Shown: positions 16,747 through 25,162, numbered from the stretch's first letter. The stretch is DNA of 45,061 bases from Actinomycetales bacterium (GCA_002919305.1 PKFB01000063.1:1-45061), one strand, 5' to 3'. Notes: generated by a model not told the origin, from the letters alone. Made by a program: numbers and translations.

Positions 16747-18933
16747 TCAAGGTCGTTCTGAGGAATCGGAGGGGGTACGCGTTCGCGGAAGCGCTTTTAC
16801 GGACGTGTCGGCGGGTGCGCCGACGGGCACATCTTCCACCGATTCTTTGACGGGGGTGTCGGTGGCTGAGTCGCAGGAGCGTGTGGTGTCGGCGGGTGGT
16901 ATGGGGTCGCAGGTCCGTGCGACGCGCCAGGTGTTACGGCCGGCTGCTTTCGCCGCGTAGAGGGCGTCGTCGGCGGCCTCCAGGACCTCCTCGCCGGTAC
17001 GCCCGTGGAGGGGGAACACCGCGATACCGATTGAGACCGTGACGTTGATGGAGAGCGGGTTGCCCGCGCGGTACCCGCTGTCCGGTCGGAAGGGGGTGTT
17101 GCGGATCGCTGCGCACAACCGCTCGGCGACCCGCTCGCCGCCTTGGCTGTCGGTTTCAGGCAGCAGGACCACGAACTCCTCGCCGCCTTGCCGGAACGCC
17201 AGGTCGACCTCTCGGATCTCCTGCCGGATCCGGTCGGCGAACTCCATCAGCACCGCGTCGCCGACGGGGTGACCGTAGCTGTCGTTGATGTCTTTGAAGC
17301 GGTCCAGGTCCAGCGCCAGGATCGCCAGTGACCGGTTGAACCGGGTGGCGCGTTCGATCTCGCGGTGCAGGGAAAGCTTGAGGTACCGGTAGTTCCACAG
17401 CTCTGTCAGGTCGTCGGTGAGCGACAACCGATGGGTCTCCTGGTGGAGGAGGACGTTCTCGACCGCCACCGCCACGTGGCTGGCGAAGGTCTGCAGGGTG
17501 ACCAGGTCGGCGTCGTCGAAGTCGTCGTAGCCCAACCGGTCGTACAGCGCCAGCACCCCCAGCAGCTGTCCGGACGAGGTAGGCGCCAGTTCCTCGCCGT
17601 CGCCGCTGTGGCCGGTGCCGGAGAAGGGCACCGCGATATAGGTGTGGCAGCGGGGTTCCCGAGGGGACAGCAGGGGGCCGTCTCGGCGGACCCGTCCGCG
17701 GCGGGGCTCCCCGCTGGCCGCGACCGTGCCGAGCAGTCCTTCGTTGAGGTTCAGCCGCAGCTTCTCCAACTCGACGCCCCGGCCCTCCAGGCCTTCGGCG
17801 CACTGCCCCACCAGGACCCCGGGGCGGCGGTTGTCGGGACGCTCCAGCAGCAGGACGACGCCGGCTTGGGCACCGGTGGTGGCCCGGGCCGTCTCCAGGA
17901 TCACCTTCAGGATCCGGTGCAGGTCGTGGGTGCTGCGCAGGGTGTCGCCGAGTAGAGCGAGGTTCCGGCGCAGCTGGTCCCGGCTAGCGGTGAGGGCCTG
18001 CACGTACCCCCGGGTCTCGCGGGTCATGCGGTTGAAGCTGGTGGCCAGGCTACCTACCTCGTCACTGGTACGCACCGGCACTCGGGCGTCGAGGTCACCG
18101 GCGGCGACCCGATCGGCGGCGGCGGCCAGTTCCACCAGGGGGCGGGTGGTGGAGCGGGCCAGCCACCAGGCGGCGATGATCGCCAGGACTCCGGCGAGGA
18201 CCACAACGCCGAGCAGCACCGCGTACAGGCCCTGCTCATCGCTGCGTCCGATGGACAGTCCCAGCCGCAGCGGTTGTCCGATGTCCGGCTCGATCACCCG
18301 GACATACAGACCGTCGGTCGTCTCCCACACCTCGCCTTCAGCGGCGTCTGTGGCTTGTTCGGCCAGCGTCTGTACCCGCTCGGGCTCCAGGGTGGACAGG
18401 GGGGCGTTCCGACCGTCCAGCACCGTGATGTCCACGCCGGCGGCGTCGGCCAGGTGAGTCACCAAGGTCCGATCCAGGGCCACGGCGGCGACCGCGTACC
18501 CGATGAGGCGGTCCTGGGATGTTCGTAGTTCAGCCCGGGCTGCCAGGCCGCCGATGCTTCGGGAGGAGGCTCGGCTGGACGGGGAGGTGCAGTCCACCCA
18601 CGGGCCGCTGACCCCGCCCACGGTCGCGAGTACCTCACCGGTGGCGCTTTCCAGCCGCACCTCTTGGACCGAGCCGCGTTCCAGGACGCGTCGGACCGCC
18701 TCCTCCGGCTGGGTGGTGGCCGCCAAGATGCCTGCCATCTCCGCCGCGTTACGCAGGGTGGCGCACAGGGCCTCCATTGCCGTCCACACTGCGGTGGTCG
18801 CGACATCCAGCCGCTCGTTGGAGCGGTCCCGGTTAACGGCTCCGACCGCACCTCCGACGAAGACGGCTCCCAGCAATACCGGCCCGAGAACCACCGCGAG
18901 GAACGCCGCGGTCAGCCGCGCGCGTAACGTCAC
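16747..18933 (-). CDS. Membrane diguanylate cyclase (sensor-HAMP-GAF-GGDEF)
   Basis: GTG 18933 follows GGGGG and gives 728 residues; the frame extends to GTG 18972 without a better ribosome site. A membrane segment at the N-terminus is followed by an extracytoplasmic sensor of ~190 residues, a second membrane segment (VLLGVVVLAGVLAIIAAWWL), a HAMP domain (RPLVELAAAADRVAAGDLDA), a GAF domain and a C-terminal GGDEF domain. The active site reads GGEEF, and REVD lies exactly five residues before it, so both catalysis and c-di-GMP product inhibition (I-site) should be intact. It makes c-di-GMP from 2 GTP; in Streptomyces c-di-GMP controls the development regulator BldD. The final ~60 residues are a Thr/Ser/Pro-rich tail. 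The ligand sensed is unknown. Confidence 0.93.
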   Translation of the reverse strand: MTLRARLTAAFLAVVLGPVLLGAVFVGGAVGAVNRDRSNERLDVATTAVWTAMEALCATLRNAAEMAGILAATTQPEEAVRRVLERGSVQEVRLESATGEVLATVGGVSGPWVDCTSPSSRASSRSIGGLAARAELRTSQDRLIGYAVAAVALDRTLVTHLADAAGVDITVLDGRNAPLSTLEPERVQTLAEQATDAAEGEVWETTDGLYVRVIEPDIGQPLRLGLSIGRSDEQGLYAVLLGVVVLAGVLAIIAAWWLARSTTRPLVELAAAADRVAAGDLDARVPVRTSDEVGSLATSFNRMTRETRGYVQALTASRDQLRRNLALLGDTLRSTHDLHRILKVILETARATTGAQAGVVLLLERPDNRRPGVLVGQCAEGLEGRGVELEKLRLNLNEGLLGTVAASGEPRRGRVRRDGPLLSPREPRCHTYIAVPFSGTGHSGDGEELAPTSSGQLLGVLALYDRLGYDDFDDADLVTLQTFASHVAVAVENVLLHQETHRLSLTDDLTELWNYRYLKLSLHREIERATRFNRSLAILALDLDRFKDINDSYGHPVGDAVLMEFADRIRQEIREVDLAFRQGGEEFVVLLPETDSQGGERVAERLCAAIRNTPFRPDSGYRAGNPLSINVTVSIGIAVFPLHGRTGEEVLEAADDALYAAKAAGRNTWRVARTCDPIPPADTTRSCDSATDTPVKESVEDVPVGAPADTSVKALPRTRTPSDSSERP

Positions 18934-19070
18934 CGCTTGCCCCCATGTGTACGCGTGCTCGTCACCGCCCACCCACGGATCGCCGACCCCCCGTGCTCGT
19001 CATCACTGACCCGTCACCAATCAGTGGAAATCAGAGACGTTGGTGCGATGCTGTCACAGTGAACCGCGCC

Positions 19071-19700
19071 ATGGGTCCCTCCCCATCACCGGATAGCTAT
19101 AAGGCGAGAATGCGCGCCGAACGGCTCGCCGCGCGACGCTCAGTATCCGAAGCGGAACGCTCCGCCTCCGACGCCGCGATAGTAGCCGCGGTAGCGGATA
19201 TCGTCGGTCGGCTGTTCGGCCCACGTCTGACTAGCGAATCGCAGGACTGCGCCCCTTTGATCGCCGCGTATCAACCCATGCGTTGTGAACCAGGCGGGGC
19301 CCAGCTTCCTGAGACCTTGGCGCGGTTGGGTGTTCGGGTGTTGTTGCCGGTGCTGCGACCGGATATGGACCTGGATTGGGCGGAGTACGCCAGCGCCAAG
19401 TCGCTGGTGCCGGCCAGCCGTGGGCTGCAGGAGCCGGTCGGCCCGCGATTAGGGCGCTCGGTGCTGCGTCGAGCGTCGGCGATCCTGGTGCCGGCGTTGG
19501 CAGTGGACCGTCAAGGGCGGCGGCTGGGCCGTGGGGGCGGCTCCTACGACCGGGCGTTGGCTCGTCGCTCCCCTGACGTTCCGGTGATCGCTCTGCTGTA
19601 TGACGGTGACTTGGTCGATGAGGTCCCGACCGAGCCGCACGATCAACCGGTGACCGCGGTGATCACCCCGTCCTTGGGATACCTGCCGCTGCCGGGGTGA
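19071..19700 (+). CDS. 5-formyltetrahydrofolate cyclo-ligase
   Basis: 209 residues from ATG 19071 (GTG 19059 is an alternative; neither has a strong ribosome site, and a start at ATG 19110 would lose the N-terminal Lys). The enzyme converts 5-formyl-THF plus ATP to 5,10-methenyl-THF in folate one-carbon metabolism. YKARMRAERLAARRSVSEAE matches the ATP-binding N-terminus and LVPALAVDRQGRRLGRGGGS plus YDRAL matches the conserved C-terminal signature. It diverges from the GGDEF gene; 5-FCL upstream of galU on the opposite strand is a common actinobacterial order. Confidence 0.92.
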   Translation: MGPSPSPDSYKARMRAERLAARRSVSEAERSASDAAIVAAVADIVGRLFGPRLTSESQDCAPLIAAYQPMRCEPGGAQLPETLARLGVRVLLPVLRPDMDLDWAEYASAKSLVPASRGLQEPVGPRLGRSVLRRASAILVPALAVDRQGRRLGRGGGSYDRALARRSPDVPVIALLYDGDLVDEVPTEPHDQPVTAVITPSLGYLPLPG

Positions 19701-20020
19701 CCTTCGGCCGGGCCGGACAGGCCTATGTAGGGGCCAGGCTGTGCATGACGGGCTCGGCAAGCTCGCTGAGGGTTGGTCGCGGGCTAGTTGCGTGGGCCTT
19801 CTGCCTGGACAACCCGGATGGATACCCCTGACAGGGGGCAGACCACCTGATCGGGTGCTGATACGTTGCGTCGTACCCTATCTCGTGCTCCTGCGGGGAT
19901 CTTGATCCTTGCAGGGAATTCAGGCCGTTTCCCGACGTGATCGGTCTGCCGGGTGGACGGAAGGGCCGGTTGTGCCGCACCATTAGCACTCGAAATCTGA
20001 GAGTGCTAGCGGAGGCGAAT
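19701..20020 (+). other. Intergenic region with fmdB promoter
   Basis: 320 bases without a supported gene. Its right end holds the CIRCE element; a small hairpin CCCCTG-A-CAGGGG lies at about 19827-19839. Confidence 0.4.
19983..20009 (+). promoter_or_regulatory. CIRCE element (HrcA binding site) upstream of fmdB
   Basis: TTAGCACTC (19983-19991), nine bases, then GAGTGCTAG (20001-20009). The CIRCE consensus is TTAGCACTC-N9-GAGTGCTAA, so 17 of 18 arm bases match and the spacing is exact. The site ends 11 bases before the GTG of the fmdB-like gene, the usual place for HrcA repression of heat-shock genes. Confidence 0.88.
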
Positions 20021-20314
20021 GTGCCGACCTATCAGTACATCTGCACCCAGTGCGGGCACCAGCTCGAAGCGGTGCAGTCGTTCACCGACGAGCCACTGAC
20101 GGTCTGTCCGGAGTGTGAGGGACGACTCCGCAAGCAGTTCTCCGCCGTCGGCATCGTCTTTAAGGGATCCGGCTTCTACCGCACCGACTCGCGGAGCTCC
20201 TCCAACGGGAGCAGCAAGAGCGACACGGGGAGCTCGTCGGGGGCCAAGGACAGCAGCTCCTCCTCAAGCAGTTCCTCACAGAAGGCGACCGCCAGCTCCA
20301 GCGCGTCTGCCTGA
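20021..20314 (+). CDS. FmdB-family zinc-ribbon protein
   Basis: GTG 20021 with GGAGG upstream gives 97 residues. The first ~50 are the FmdB zinc ribbon: PTYQYICTQCGHQLE and then LTVCPECEGRLRKQFSAVGI, two CxxC pairs able to hold zinc, followed by FKGSGFYRTDSR, the usual end of the domain. The C-terminal ~45 residues are a Ser/Gly/Lys low-complexity tail. The family is wide-spread in bacteria; its function is poorly known (putative regulator, RNA or stress role). The CIRCE element in front suggests heat-shock control by HrcA. mscL follows at 227 bases, as in many actinobacteria. Confidence 0.9.
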   Translation: MPTYQYICTQCGHQLEAVQSFTDEPLTVCPECEGRLRKQFSAVGIVFKGSGFYRTDSRSSSNGSSKSDTGSSSGAKDSSSSSSSSSQKATASSSASA

Positions 20315-20541
20315 CCTGCTCGCCGCCTTTTCCGGGGCGTCCCCGGCGCCCCGGTGGCCCTACGCAGCTTCCCACCGGCCCATGGCGCGGGTACGCGGTG
20401 GCCGGCTCGTGCACGCCGCCGCGGTCGGTTGCTGCCCGACCGCGGCTATTGACGTACCTCATTCCCCCTGTCACGCCTACCGCTGACGCACGCACTACAG
20501 TGCACCCCCAAAGTTCACGCGGTACGCGTCAGGAGTAGGGG

Positions 20542-20919
20542 ATGATCGAGGGTTTCAAGAAGTTCATCATGCGCGGCAACGTCGTCGACCTGGCCGTGGG
20601 TGTGGTGGTCGGTGCCGCGTTCAACACCGTCGTTCAGCAGCTGACAGACTCGTTCCTCAACCCCTTAGTGCAGCTACTGTCTGGCGGTCATGAGTTCAGT
20701 GGAACCTGGCGTATCAGGGAGGTCGTCTTCACCTGGGGTGAGTTCCTCAACTCCGTGATCGCGTTCTTCATCACGGCGGCGGCTTTGTACTTCCTCGTTG
20801 TCCTTCCCATGAACACGTTGGCCGAGCGCCGCAAGCGCGGCGAGGAGCCCGAACCGGCCGCCCCGAGTGAGGAGGTCCGGTTACTCACCGAGATCCGCGA
20901 CGCGCTGGTGCGGCGCTGA
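20542..20919 (+). CDS. mscL: Large-conductance mechanosensitive channel
   Basis: 125 residues. The N-terminus MIEGFKKFIMRGNVVDLAVG and following VVVGAAFNTVVQQL are the signature of MscL, the pore-lining TM1 helix. A periplasmic loop precedes TM2 (LNSVIAFFITAAALYFLVVLPMN) and a cytoplasmic helix ending SEEVRLLTEIRDALVRR. It forms a homopentamer that opens on membrane tension to release solutes in hypo-osmotic shock. ATG 20542 follows AGGAGTAGGGG. It faces a small leftward gene whose stop is 15 bases away. Confidence 0.97.
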   Translation: MIEGFKKFIMRGNVVDLAVGVVVGAAFNTVVQQLTDSFLNPLVQLLSGGHEFSGTWRIREVVFTWGEFLNSVIAFFITAAALYFLVVLPMNTLAERRKRGEEPEPAAPSEEVRLLTEIRDALVRR

Positions 20920-20934
20920 CCACCGGACGCGGCT

Positions 20935-21096
20935 TCAGTCCCAGTGCGGTGGCCGCTCCTCCAGAAGCCGGATGTCGTTGGCGCGAACCCGCTCTCCCCA
21001 CCCGTTGTCGGTATCGTCACGGGTCTGGTCAGGGAGAACCACAAGCTCATCGTCGTCCAACCGGACCTCACGGTCCTCATCACTCCGATACACCAT
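20935..21096 (-). CDS. Conserved small acidic protein (53 aa), function unknown
   Basis: ATG 21096 has GGGGG eight bases upstream; ATG 21111 is possible. The 53-residue product is acidic (MVYRSDEDREVRLDDDELVV) and ends NDIRLLEERPPHWD. From memory, small actinobacterial proteins with an end of the type DxTxGWGE...LLEERPPHW are common and uncharacterised. No motifs allow a function. A hairpin and copies of GCGTTAC lie upstream (21299-21408). It is convergent with mscL. Confidence 0.65.
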   Translation of the reverse strand: MVYRSDEDREVRLDDDELVVLPDQTRDDTDNGWGERVRANDIRLLEERPPHWD

Positions 21097-21484
21097 CTGG
21101 TTTGCCCCCATTGAATCGCGGACAACCCTCATCCACGTCACCGTGCCGCACCGGACCATGTGGTGGCCACCCACCGGTTTGACCACCGGCCGACCGACCC
21201 GACCCGTAAGGTCCGGTTGCGTGATACGCGGTACCTTGTGGGCCCGCGTCGGCACGCTGCGGCCGGTCCCGGAGGGAGCGTACCCGGAGTGACCGACAGG
21301 CGTAACGGACACGTGGCCGATTCGTGAGCCGCACGCCTCACACAGCGTTACGCACCCACGCGGACACACGGCGTTACAGCAAGTATGGGCCGGGTTTCTG
21401 TAACGCCGGTGTCCCGTGGCACCGTCGGCCATGGCGTTGTCCGTCTTTGTGACGCATCGCCTGCCCTCCCTGTTGTGAGGTACG
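21097..21484. promoter_or_regulatory. Intergenic region with clustered GCGTTAC / GTAACGC motifs
   Basis: CGGCGTTACAG (21369-21379) and CTGTAACGCCG (21398-21408) are a perfect 11-bp inverted repeat. Further copies of the core lie at 21345 (AGCGTTACGC) and 21299 (GGCGTAACGG). The region separates the stress-protein stop (21485) from the start of the 53-aa gene, so the repeats may be an operator or a terminator cluster. Confidence 0.5.
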
Positions 21485-21931
21485 TCATCTCTGAGGCACC
21501 GGGACCGCGACCACCGGACAGGTCGCGTGGTTCAGGCAGTAGTGCCCCACCGACCCGTGGAGCAGCCGGTGCAGCGCGTGACGTCGCCGGCCACCTACCA
21601 CCAGCATCAAGGCGTTCTCACTGGCCTGGACCAGGACCGGTCCGGGCGGCCCCACCTGGACCACCACCTCCACCGGAATGCCGAACAGTCCTGCTAGTCC
21701 TTCCAGAGCCGACGCGCACCACAGTTCAGCGGCCCGCTGCGCCTGCTCCAGGCGCTGCGCCTGATCCGGCGGCACCATGCTGATGTCAGCCACCACAGGC
21801 TCGCTGTAGGCGTACACCGCTCGGATCCGGGCCTCGTGCAACCTGGCCTCCTGGACCGCCCAACGCAACGCGGCGGCGGCGCCGGGCCCGTCGTTGAGCC
21901 CGACGACGAGGACCGGGGCGGTTTCGTCCAT
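21485..21931 (-). CDS. Universal stress protein (UspA family)
   Basis: 148 residues, one UspA domain. It starts VLVVGLNDGPGAAAALRWAV, the usual first strand, loop and helix, and ends in HGSVGHYCLNHATCPVVAVP, the conserved phosphate-binding GS and terminal strand. The canonical nucleotide motif G-2x-G-9x-G-S is only partly kept: GGRRRHALHRLLHGS lacks the second Gly, so ATP binding may be altered. The start ATG 21931 is preceded by GGGACGGGATG-like purines. UspA proteins act in the cytoplasm in stress, dormancy and hypoxia. Confidence 0.9.
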   Translation of the reverse strand: MDETAPVLVVGLNDGPGAAAALRWAVQEARLHEARIRAVYAYSEPVVADISMVPPDQAQRLEQAQRAAELWCASALEGLAGLFGIPVEVVVQVGPPGPVLVQASENALMLVVGGRRRHALHRLLHGSVGHYCLNHATCPVVAVPVPQR

Positions 21932-23169
21932 CCCGTCCCTTCCGTGTCAAAGCTAAATGGCGATCCGGGCGCCAGAACCACCGATCACCACGGCCAACGC
22001 CATATGTGGCGGTCACCGCGGTTGATACGTCTGGGCTGGCGGCCACCAAAGATGACACCGCGACAAGAACTCATCGAAGGCGATGAAAGTGCGTCGATCA
22101 TGCCAGGAAGTCGATGGGGTTTCGAGACCGGCTTGGCAGGACAGGCTGAATGGATGACGCCTCGTAAGAAGGTCGCCGTTATCGAGGAGGGTACGTCGTG
22201 TCACGCCAAGATCCCGAATTCAGTCTCGAACCAGGCGTGGTGACATCTACGTCGATATCGGTTGCCTATGGACGAGCCTGGCCTTGCATGGCCTTCGGAG
22301 GGCGCGGCGGCACCTGGGTCTGACCGCGGTGAAGTTTGACCTGCGCGTCTACCCGCTGGAGTCGGTGAATAGGCGCCCGATTTCCAAACGGCACCTGGAT
22401 TAGAGAGCACAGTTTCAGGTGGCCTGCACCTCGGTCCAAGGCTGCCCGCATGTGTCCCTGCCCGACGGTTCAGAGTGACACAACCCGGCCGCGGAGTTCC
22501 ACTGGGTGGGTGAACCCGGTCACCGTTTCCTGACCGTCACCCCCTGTGACCCGACGGTCTCTGGCGAGACCCTCTTCCAGGCTCTCGGTTGAGGCCGCTC
22601 AGGAGGCAGAAGGCGGGATCGCACGTACCCCTTCACTTCATGAACTCAAATGAATGAGATGATCTCAACGCCGGAACCTATCCCGGATTGAAGATCCCGA
22701 ATTCGGGCCGTCGCGTCGCCGATCTTGGTCGTACCCCTGCCCCATTGCGGATCACTCAATGATCTTAACATTCAAGATCTCATATACACCCTCGAAAACT
22801 TTAATATATAAAGTGAATCCAAAAAACAAAGATACCTCACGCTTGAGAGTTTTTGAGAATTATAAACCATTATTCAGCCCTGAACGGGTTTTACCCCTCT
22901 TGACCGGCACACAAACGCACCGATTCGTCGCCACGGGGTGACTGACCGCTCATTCGGTCACCGAAATATCACCATTGGACAGGTACGCGGCCCCACGTCC
23001 TCAGCGCGCCGGCGACACCCAGCCGATATCCCACCACACACCTCTCTCTAAACAGATTCACTCCCTGTAAAAGAACCATTGACAGAAGCTACTTTTATGC
23101 GATATGAAGCAATAGGGAGTTGTTCGGGCCAGCAATTCAACACGTTCTTAGTCCCCCTGGAGTTTCGGT
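21932..23169. other. 1.2-kb gene-poor region with AT-rich core
   Basis: No gene of recognisable family. 22198-22323 (plus) is a 41-codon ORF with GAGGAGGG six bases before GTG, but the peptide has no known features. 22330-22590 carries short open blocks in several frames, as expected of decayed coding DNA. 22740-22880 is the most AT-rich stretch of the window (AACTTTAATATATAAAGTG), a candidate for Lsr2-type silencing or a promoter of the CBM2 gene. Confidence 0.4.
22198..22323 (+). CDS. Possible 41-aa ORF, unknown
   Basis: GTG 22198 has an excellent GAGGAGGG with 6-base spacing and opens SRQDPEFSLEPGVVTSTSIS..., ending at TGA 22321. Only the ribosome site supports it; composition of the second half (GRAWPCMAFGGRGG) is not informative. 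It could be the 5' end of a decayed gene. Confidence 0.25.
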   Translation: MSRQDPEFSLEPGVVTSTSISVAYGRAWPCMAFGGRGGTWV

Positions 23170-24345
23170 ATGTACACGGCCCAATTTCCACTCCCGACGT
23201 ACCCCACCCAGCCCAGGCGCCGCTTTTTCATGCTGATCGCGGCGTTCACCACAGTGACGCTCCTACTGACAACGCTCACTGTTTTCCGGGGTACGCCGGC
23301 CCGTGCCCAGACCGCCTGCGATGTCGACTACGTCCTCATCGACTGGAGGACCGGCTTCGTCGCTACAGTCACCATCACCAACAACGCACCCCCGCTCACC
23401 AGCTGGGAGCTCACGTGGAGCTTCAACGGCGATCAGACGATCGTGCACAGCTGGAACGTTGCTATCACTCAAGACGGCCCGAATGTGACCGCCAGAAACG
23501 TGACGTACAACGGCGACATCTCCACCGGGGAGAGCGTGTCGTTCGGATTTCAGGCTTCCTACTCAGGGGTCAACGAGATACCGACCGACTTCGCGCTCAA
23601 CGGCACACCCTGCAACGAACCTCTCCCGTCCCCCAGCACGCCTTCCCCGAGCGTCACGCCCACGGCTGTCTGCACCGCCCCTGCCTACTGCGACAGCTTC
23701 GAGGATCAGACCAGCTCTATCCCGAGCGGCAGGTGGTTCATGACATACCTGGACTGCCAGGGCACCGGCCGCGCGTTCGTAGACACCACCCGGGCGCACA
23801 CCGGGAGCCAGTCGATCCGGGTCCATGGCCTCCCCGGCCGCTGTAACCACATCTTCGTCCAAAGCACTCTCGATCTTCGGACACTGGGGCCGACCGTGTA
23901 CGTCCGTCTGTGGCTGCTGTCCACCAACCCGCTGCCCAGCCCGCGGACGACGCTCATCTCGATGACGGACACCTCCACCGGCGGTGAATTGCGGTTTGGT
24001 GGCCAGTACGGCGCCCTGCTGTGGCATCGGACCGCCGACGACGTCACCCTGCCCGCTCCGATCCCCGGCGGGCTGAGTTACTCCATGCCGCTGCCCGCCG
24101 GAACGTGGAACTGTGTGGAGTATCTGGTAGACCGGGGCGGTTTTGTCCGTACCTGGGTGAACGGTACGCTGATCCCCGGCTTGGAGGCCGACGGAGTCCC
24201 CACCCCCAATATCGACGCCACCTGGCTATCGCGGCCTTGGACTCCTTCTCTGTCCGCTTTCCGGTTCGGGTGGGAAGCCGAGGCTGGTGACAGCGTCCTG
24301 TGGTTCGACGATGTGGTCTTCGCCCCCACCCGGATCGGCTGTTGA
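23170..24345 (+). CDS. Secreted CBM2 protein with Cip1-like C-terminal domain
   Basis: 391 residues. ATG 23170 follows CTGGAG by eight bases. A long N-region with RRR precedes the hydrophobic signal-peptide core FMLIAAFTTVTLLLTTLTVF and a likely ARA cleavage site near residue 47. Residues ~49-150 are a family 2 carbohydrate-binding module (ACDVDYVLIDWRTGFVATVT, LTSWELTWSF, Trp residues for cellulose contact, closing Cys). A Pro/Ser/Thr linker (SPSTPSPSVTPT) leads to a C-terminal beta domain (CDSFEDQT... VRLWLLSTNP... CVEYLVDRGG... SVLWFDDVVF), which resembles fungal Cip1 and its bacterial homologues (jelly roll, glucuronan-lyase related). It likely acts on plant cell walls; catalysis is unproven. 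No CebR/CelR palindrome is seen upstream. Confidence 0.82.
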   Translation: MYTAQFPLPTYPTQPRRRFFMLIAAFTTVTLLLTTLTVFRGTPARAQTACDVDYVLIDWRTGFVATVTITNNAPPLTSWELTWSFNGDQTIVHSWNVAITQDGPNVTARNVTYNGDISTGESVSFGFQASYSGVNEIPTDFALNGTPCNEPLPSPSTPSPSVTPTAVCTAPAYCDSFEDQTSSIPSGRWFMTYLDCQGTGRAFVDTTRAHTGSQSIRVHGLPGRCNHIFVQSTLDLRTLGPTVYVRLWLLSTNPLPSPRTTLISMTDTSTGGELRFGGQYGALLWHRTADDVTLPAPIPGGLSYSMPLPAGTWNCVEYLVDRGGFVRTWVNGTLIPGLEADGVPTPNIDATWLSRPWTPSLSAFRFGWEAEAGDSVLWFDDVVFAPTRIGC

Positions 24346-24429
24346 CCGTTCGGCCCACCGTTGCTCCGGGAGCTTGATGTCAAGCCCTCTGTAGCCCATC
24401 CGCTGGCCTCGACCTAGCTCCTTTTCCAC

Positions 24430-24468
24430 GGTCTCGCGTCCCCCTCCACCCCATGGGGACGCGAGACC
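24430..24468 (+). terminator. Terminator-like hairpin after the CBM2 gene
   Basis: A perfect 14-bp stem GGTCTCGCGTCCCC / GGGGACGCGAGACC with an 11-base loop, 85 bases after the stop and before the copper operon. Little T follows, as usual in actinobacteria. Confidence 0.65.
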
Positions 24469-24569
24469 ATTGCTTAACGCCCCACTATGAGAACCGTGTG
24501 CCGCGTTCAAGGGGCCGATGTCAGGGGCACGTGACGTCCCGAACAGCGCGAAATGCCCATGCCTACGCC

Positions 24570-24600
24570 TCTAGATACGGTAGGGGGGTAGGGGTATGAT
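24570..24600 (+). promoter_or_regulatory. Promoter and probable CsoR operator of the copper operon
   Basis: GATACGGTAGGGGGGTAGGG is followed by GTATGATAC. A -10 box TATGAT lies at 24595-24600, 28 bases before csoR. The G-rich tract flanked by GATAC/GTATGATAC resembles the G-tract CsoR sites of actinobacteria and covers the -35 region, but the left half is not the canonical ATACCC arm, so the exact site is uncertain. Confidence 0.55.
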
Positions 24601-24627
24601 ACGATGGGCCACCCGAGAGGACGACCG

Positions 24628-24915
24628 ATGACTCACTACGGATACAGCGCCAATAAAGAAGAGCTGCTCGCGCGACTGCGCCGCATCGAAGGACAAGTGC
24701 GCGGTCTGCAACGCATGGTGGAGGCCGACACCTACTGCATCGACATCCTGACGCAGATCTCGGCCGCCACGAAGGCGCTCCAAGCCGTCGCGGTCGGCCT
24801 GTTGGAAAGCCACCTCGCCCACTGCGTCGCCGAGGCGGTCGCCAAGGGCGGCGAGGAAGCCAACGCGAAAGTCAAGGAAGCATCGGACGCGATCGCGCGT
24901 TTGGTGCGCGCATAG
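24628..24915 (+). CDS. csoR: Copper-sensing repressor CsoR
   Basis: 95 residues from ATG 24628 (a frame start at 24604 has no ribosome site). The four-helix CsoR/RcnR fold is evident: LLARLRRIEGQVRGLQRMVE, then TYCIDILTQISAATKALQAV and ESHLAHCV. The Cu(I) ligand set Cys-His-Cys (C in TYCID, H and C in SHLAHC) is complete, which favours copper over nickel or formaldehyde members. Cu(I) binding releases DNA and turns on the operon. First gene of csoR - copZ - secreted Cu protein - copC - copD/ctaG. Confidence 0.95.
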   Translation: MTHYGYSANKEELLARLRRIEGQVRGLQRMVEADTYCIDILTQISAATKALQAVAVGLLESHLAHCVAEAVAKGGEEANAKVKEASDAIARLVRA

Positions 24916-24937
24916 CCTTTAAGGCTCAAAGGGGATC

Positions 24938-25159
24938 ATGATGGCGGTACGGACCACCTACACGGTGACGGGGATGACCTGTGGGCACTGCGTGAAAGCG
25001 GTGACCGAGGAGGTGTCGAAGCTGGCCGGTGTGCAGGAGGTCAACGTCGATCTGGAGTCCGGCCAGGTCACAGTGCTCAGTCACCAGCCACTGTCCGAGG
25101 AGGACGTCCGGGCGGCCATCGACGAGGCCGGCTACGAACTGGTCGGTGCGACGGGGTGA
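24938..25159 (+). CDS. copZ: Copper chaperone CopZ (HMA domain)
   Basis: 73 residues, a single heavy-metal-associated domain with the metal loop GMTCGHC near residue 12 (MxCxxC), YTV strand before and a YELVGA end. It carries Cu(I) in the cytoplasm, usually to a CopA P-type ATPase; none lies in this operon. ATG 24938 follows AAAGGGGATC; 22 bases after csoR and 3 bases before the next gene, so co-transcribed. Confidence 0.95.
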   Translation: MMAVRTTYTVTGMTCGHCVKAVTEEVSKLAGVQEVNVDLESGQVTVLSHQPLSEEDVRAAIDEAGYELVGATG

Positions 25160-25162
25160 CCC

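Noticed and set aside
20935-21432. Extended 165-codon form of the 53-aa gene
   Set aside because: The extra part runs over repeats and reads as low-quality coding; ATG 21096 has the ribosome site.
22600-23169. CebR/CelR-type cellulase operator upstream of the CBM2 gene
   Set aside because: No TGGGAGCGCTCCCA-like palindrome found.
24570-24600. Canonical two-arm CsoR palindrome
   Set aside because: Only the right arm GGGGTAT is clear; the left arm does not match, so I call it a probable, not a proven, operator.
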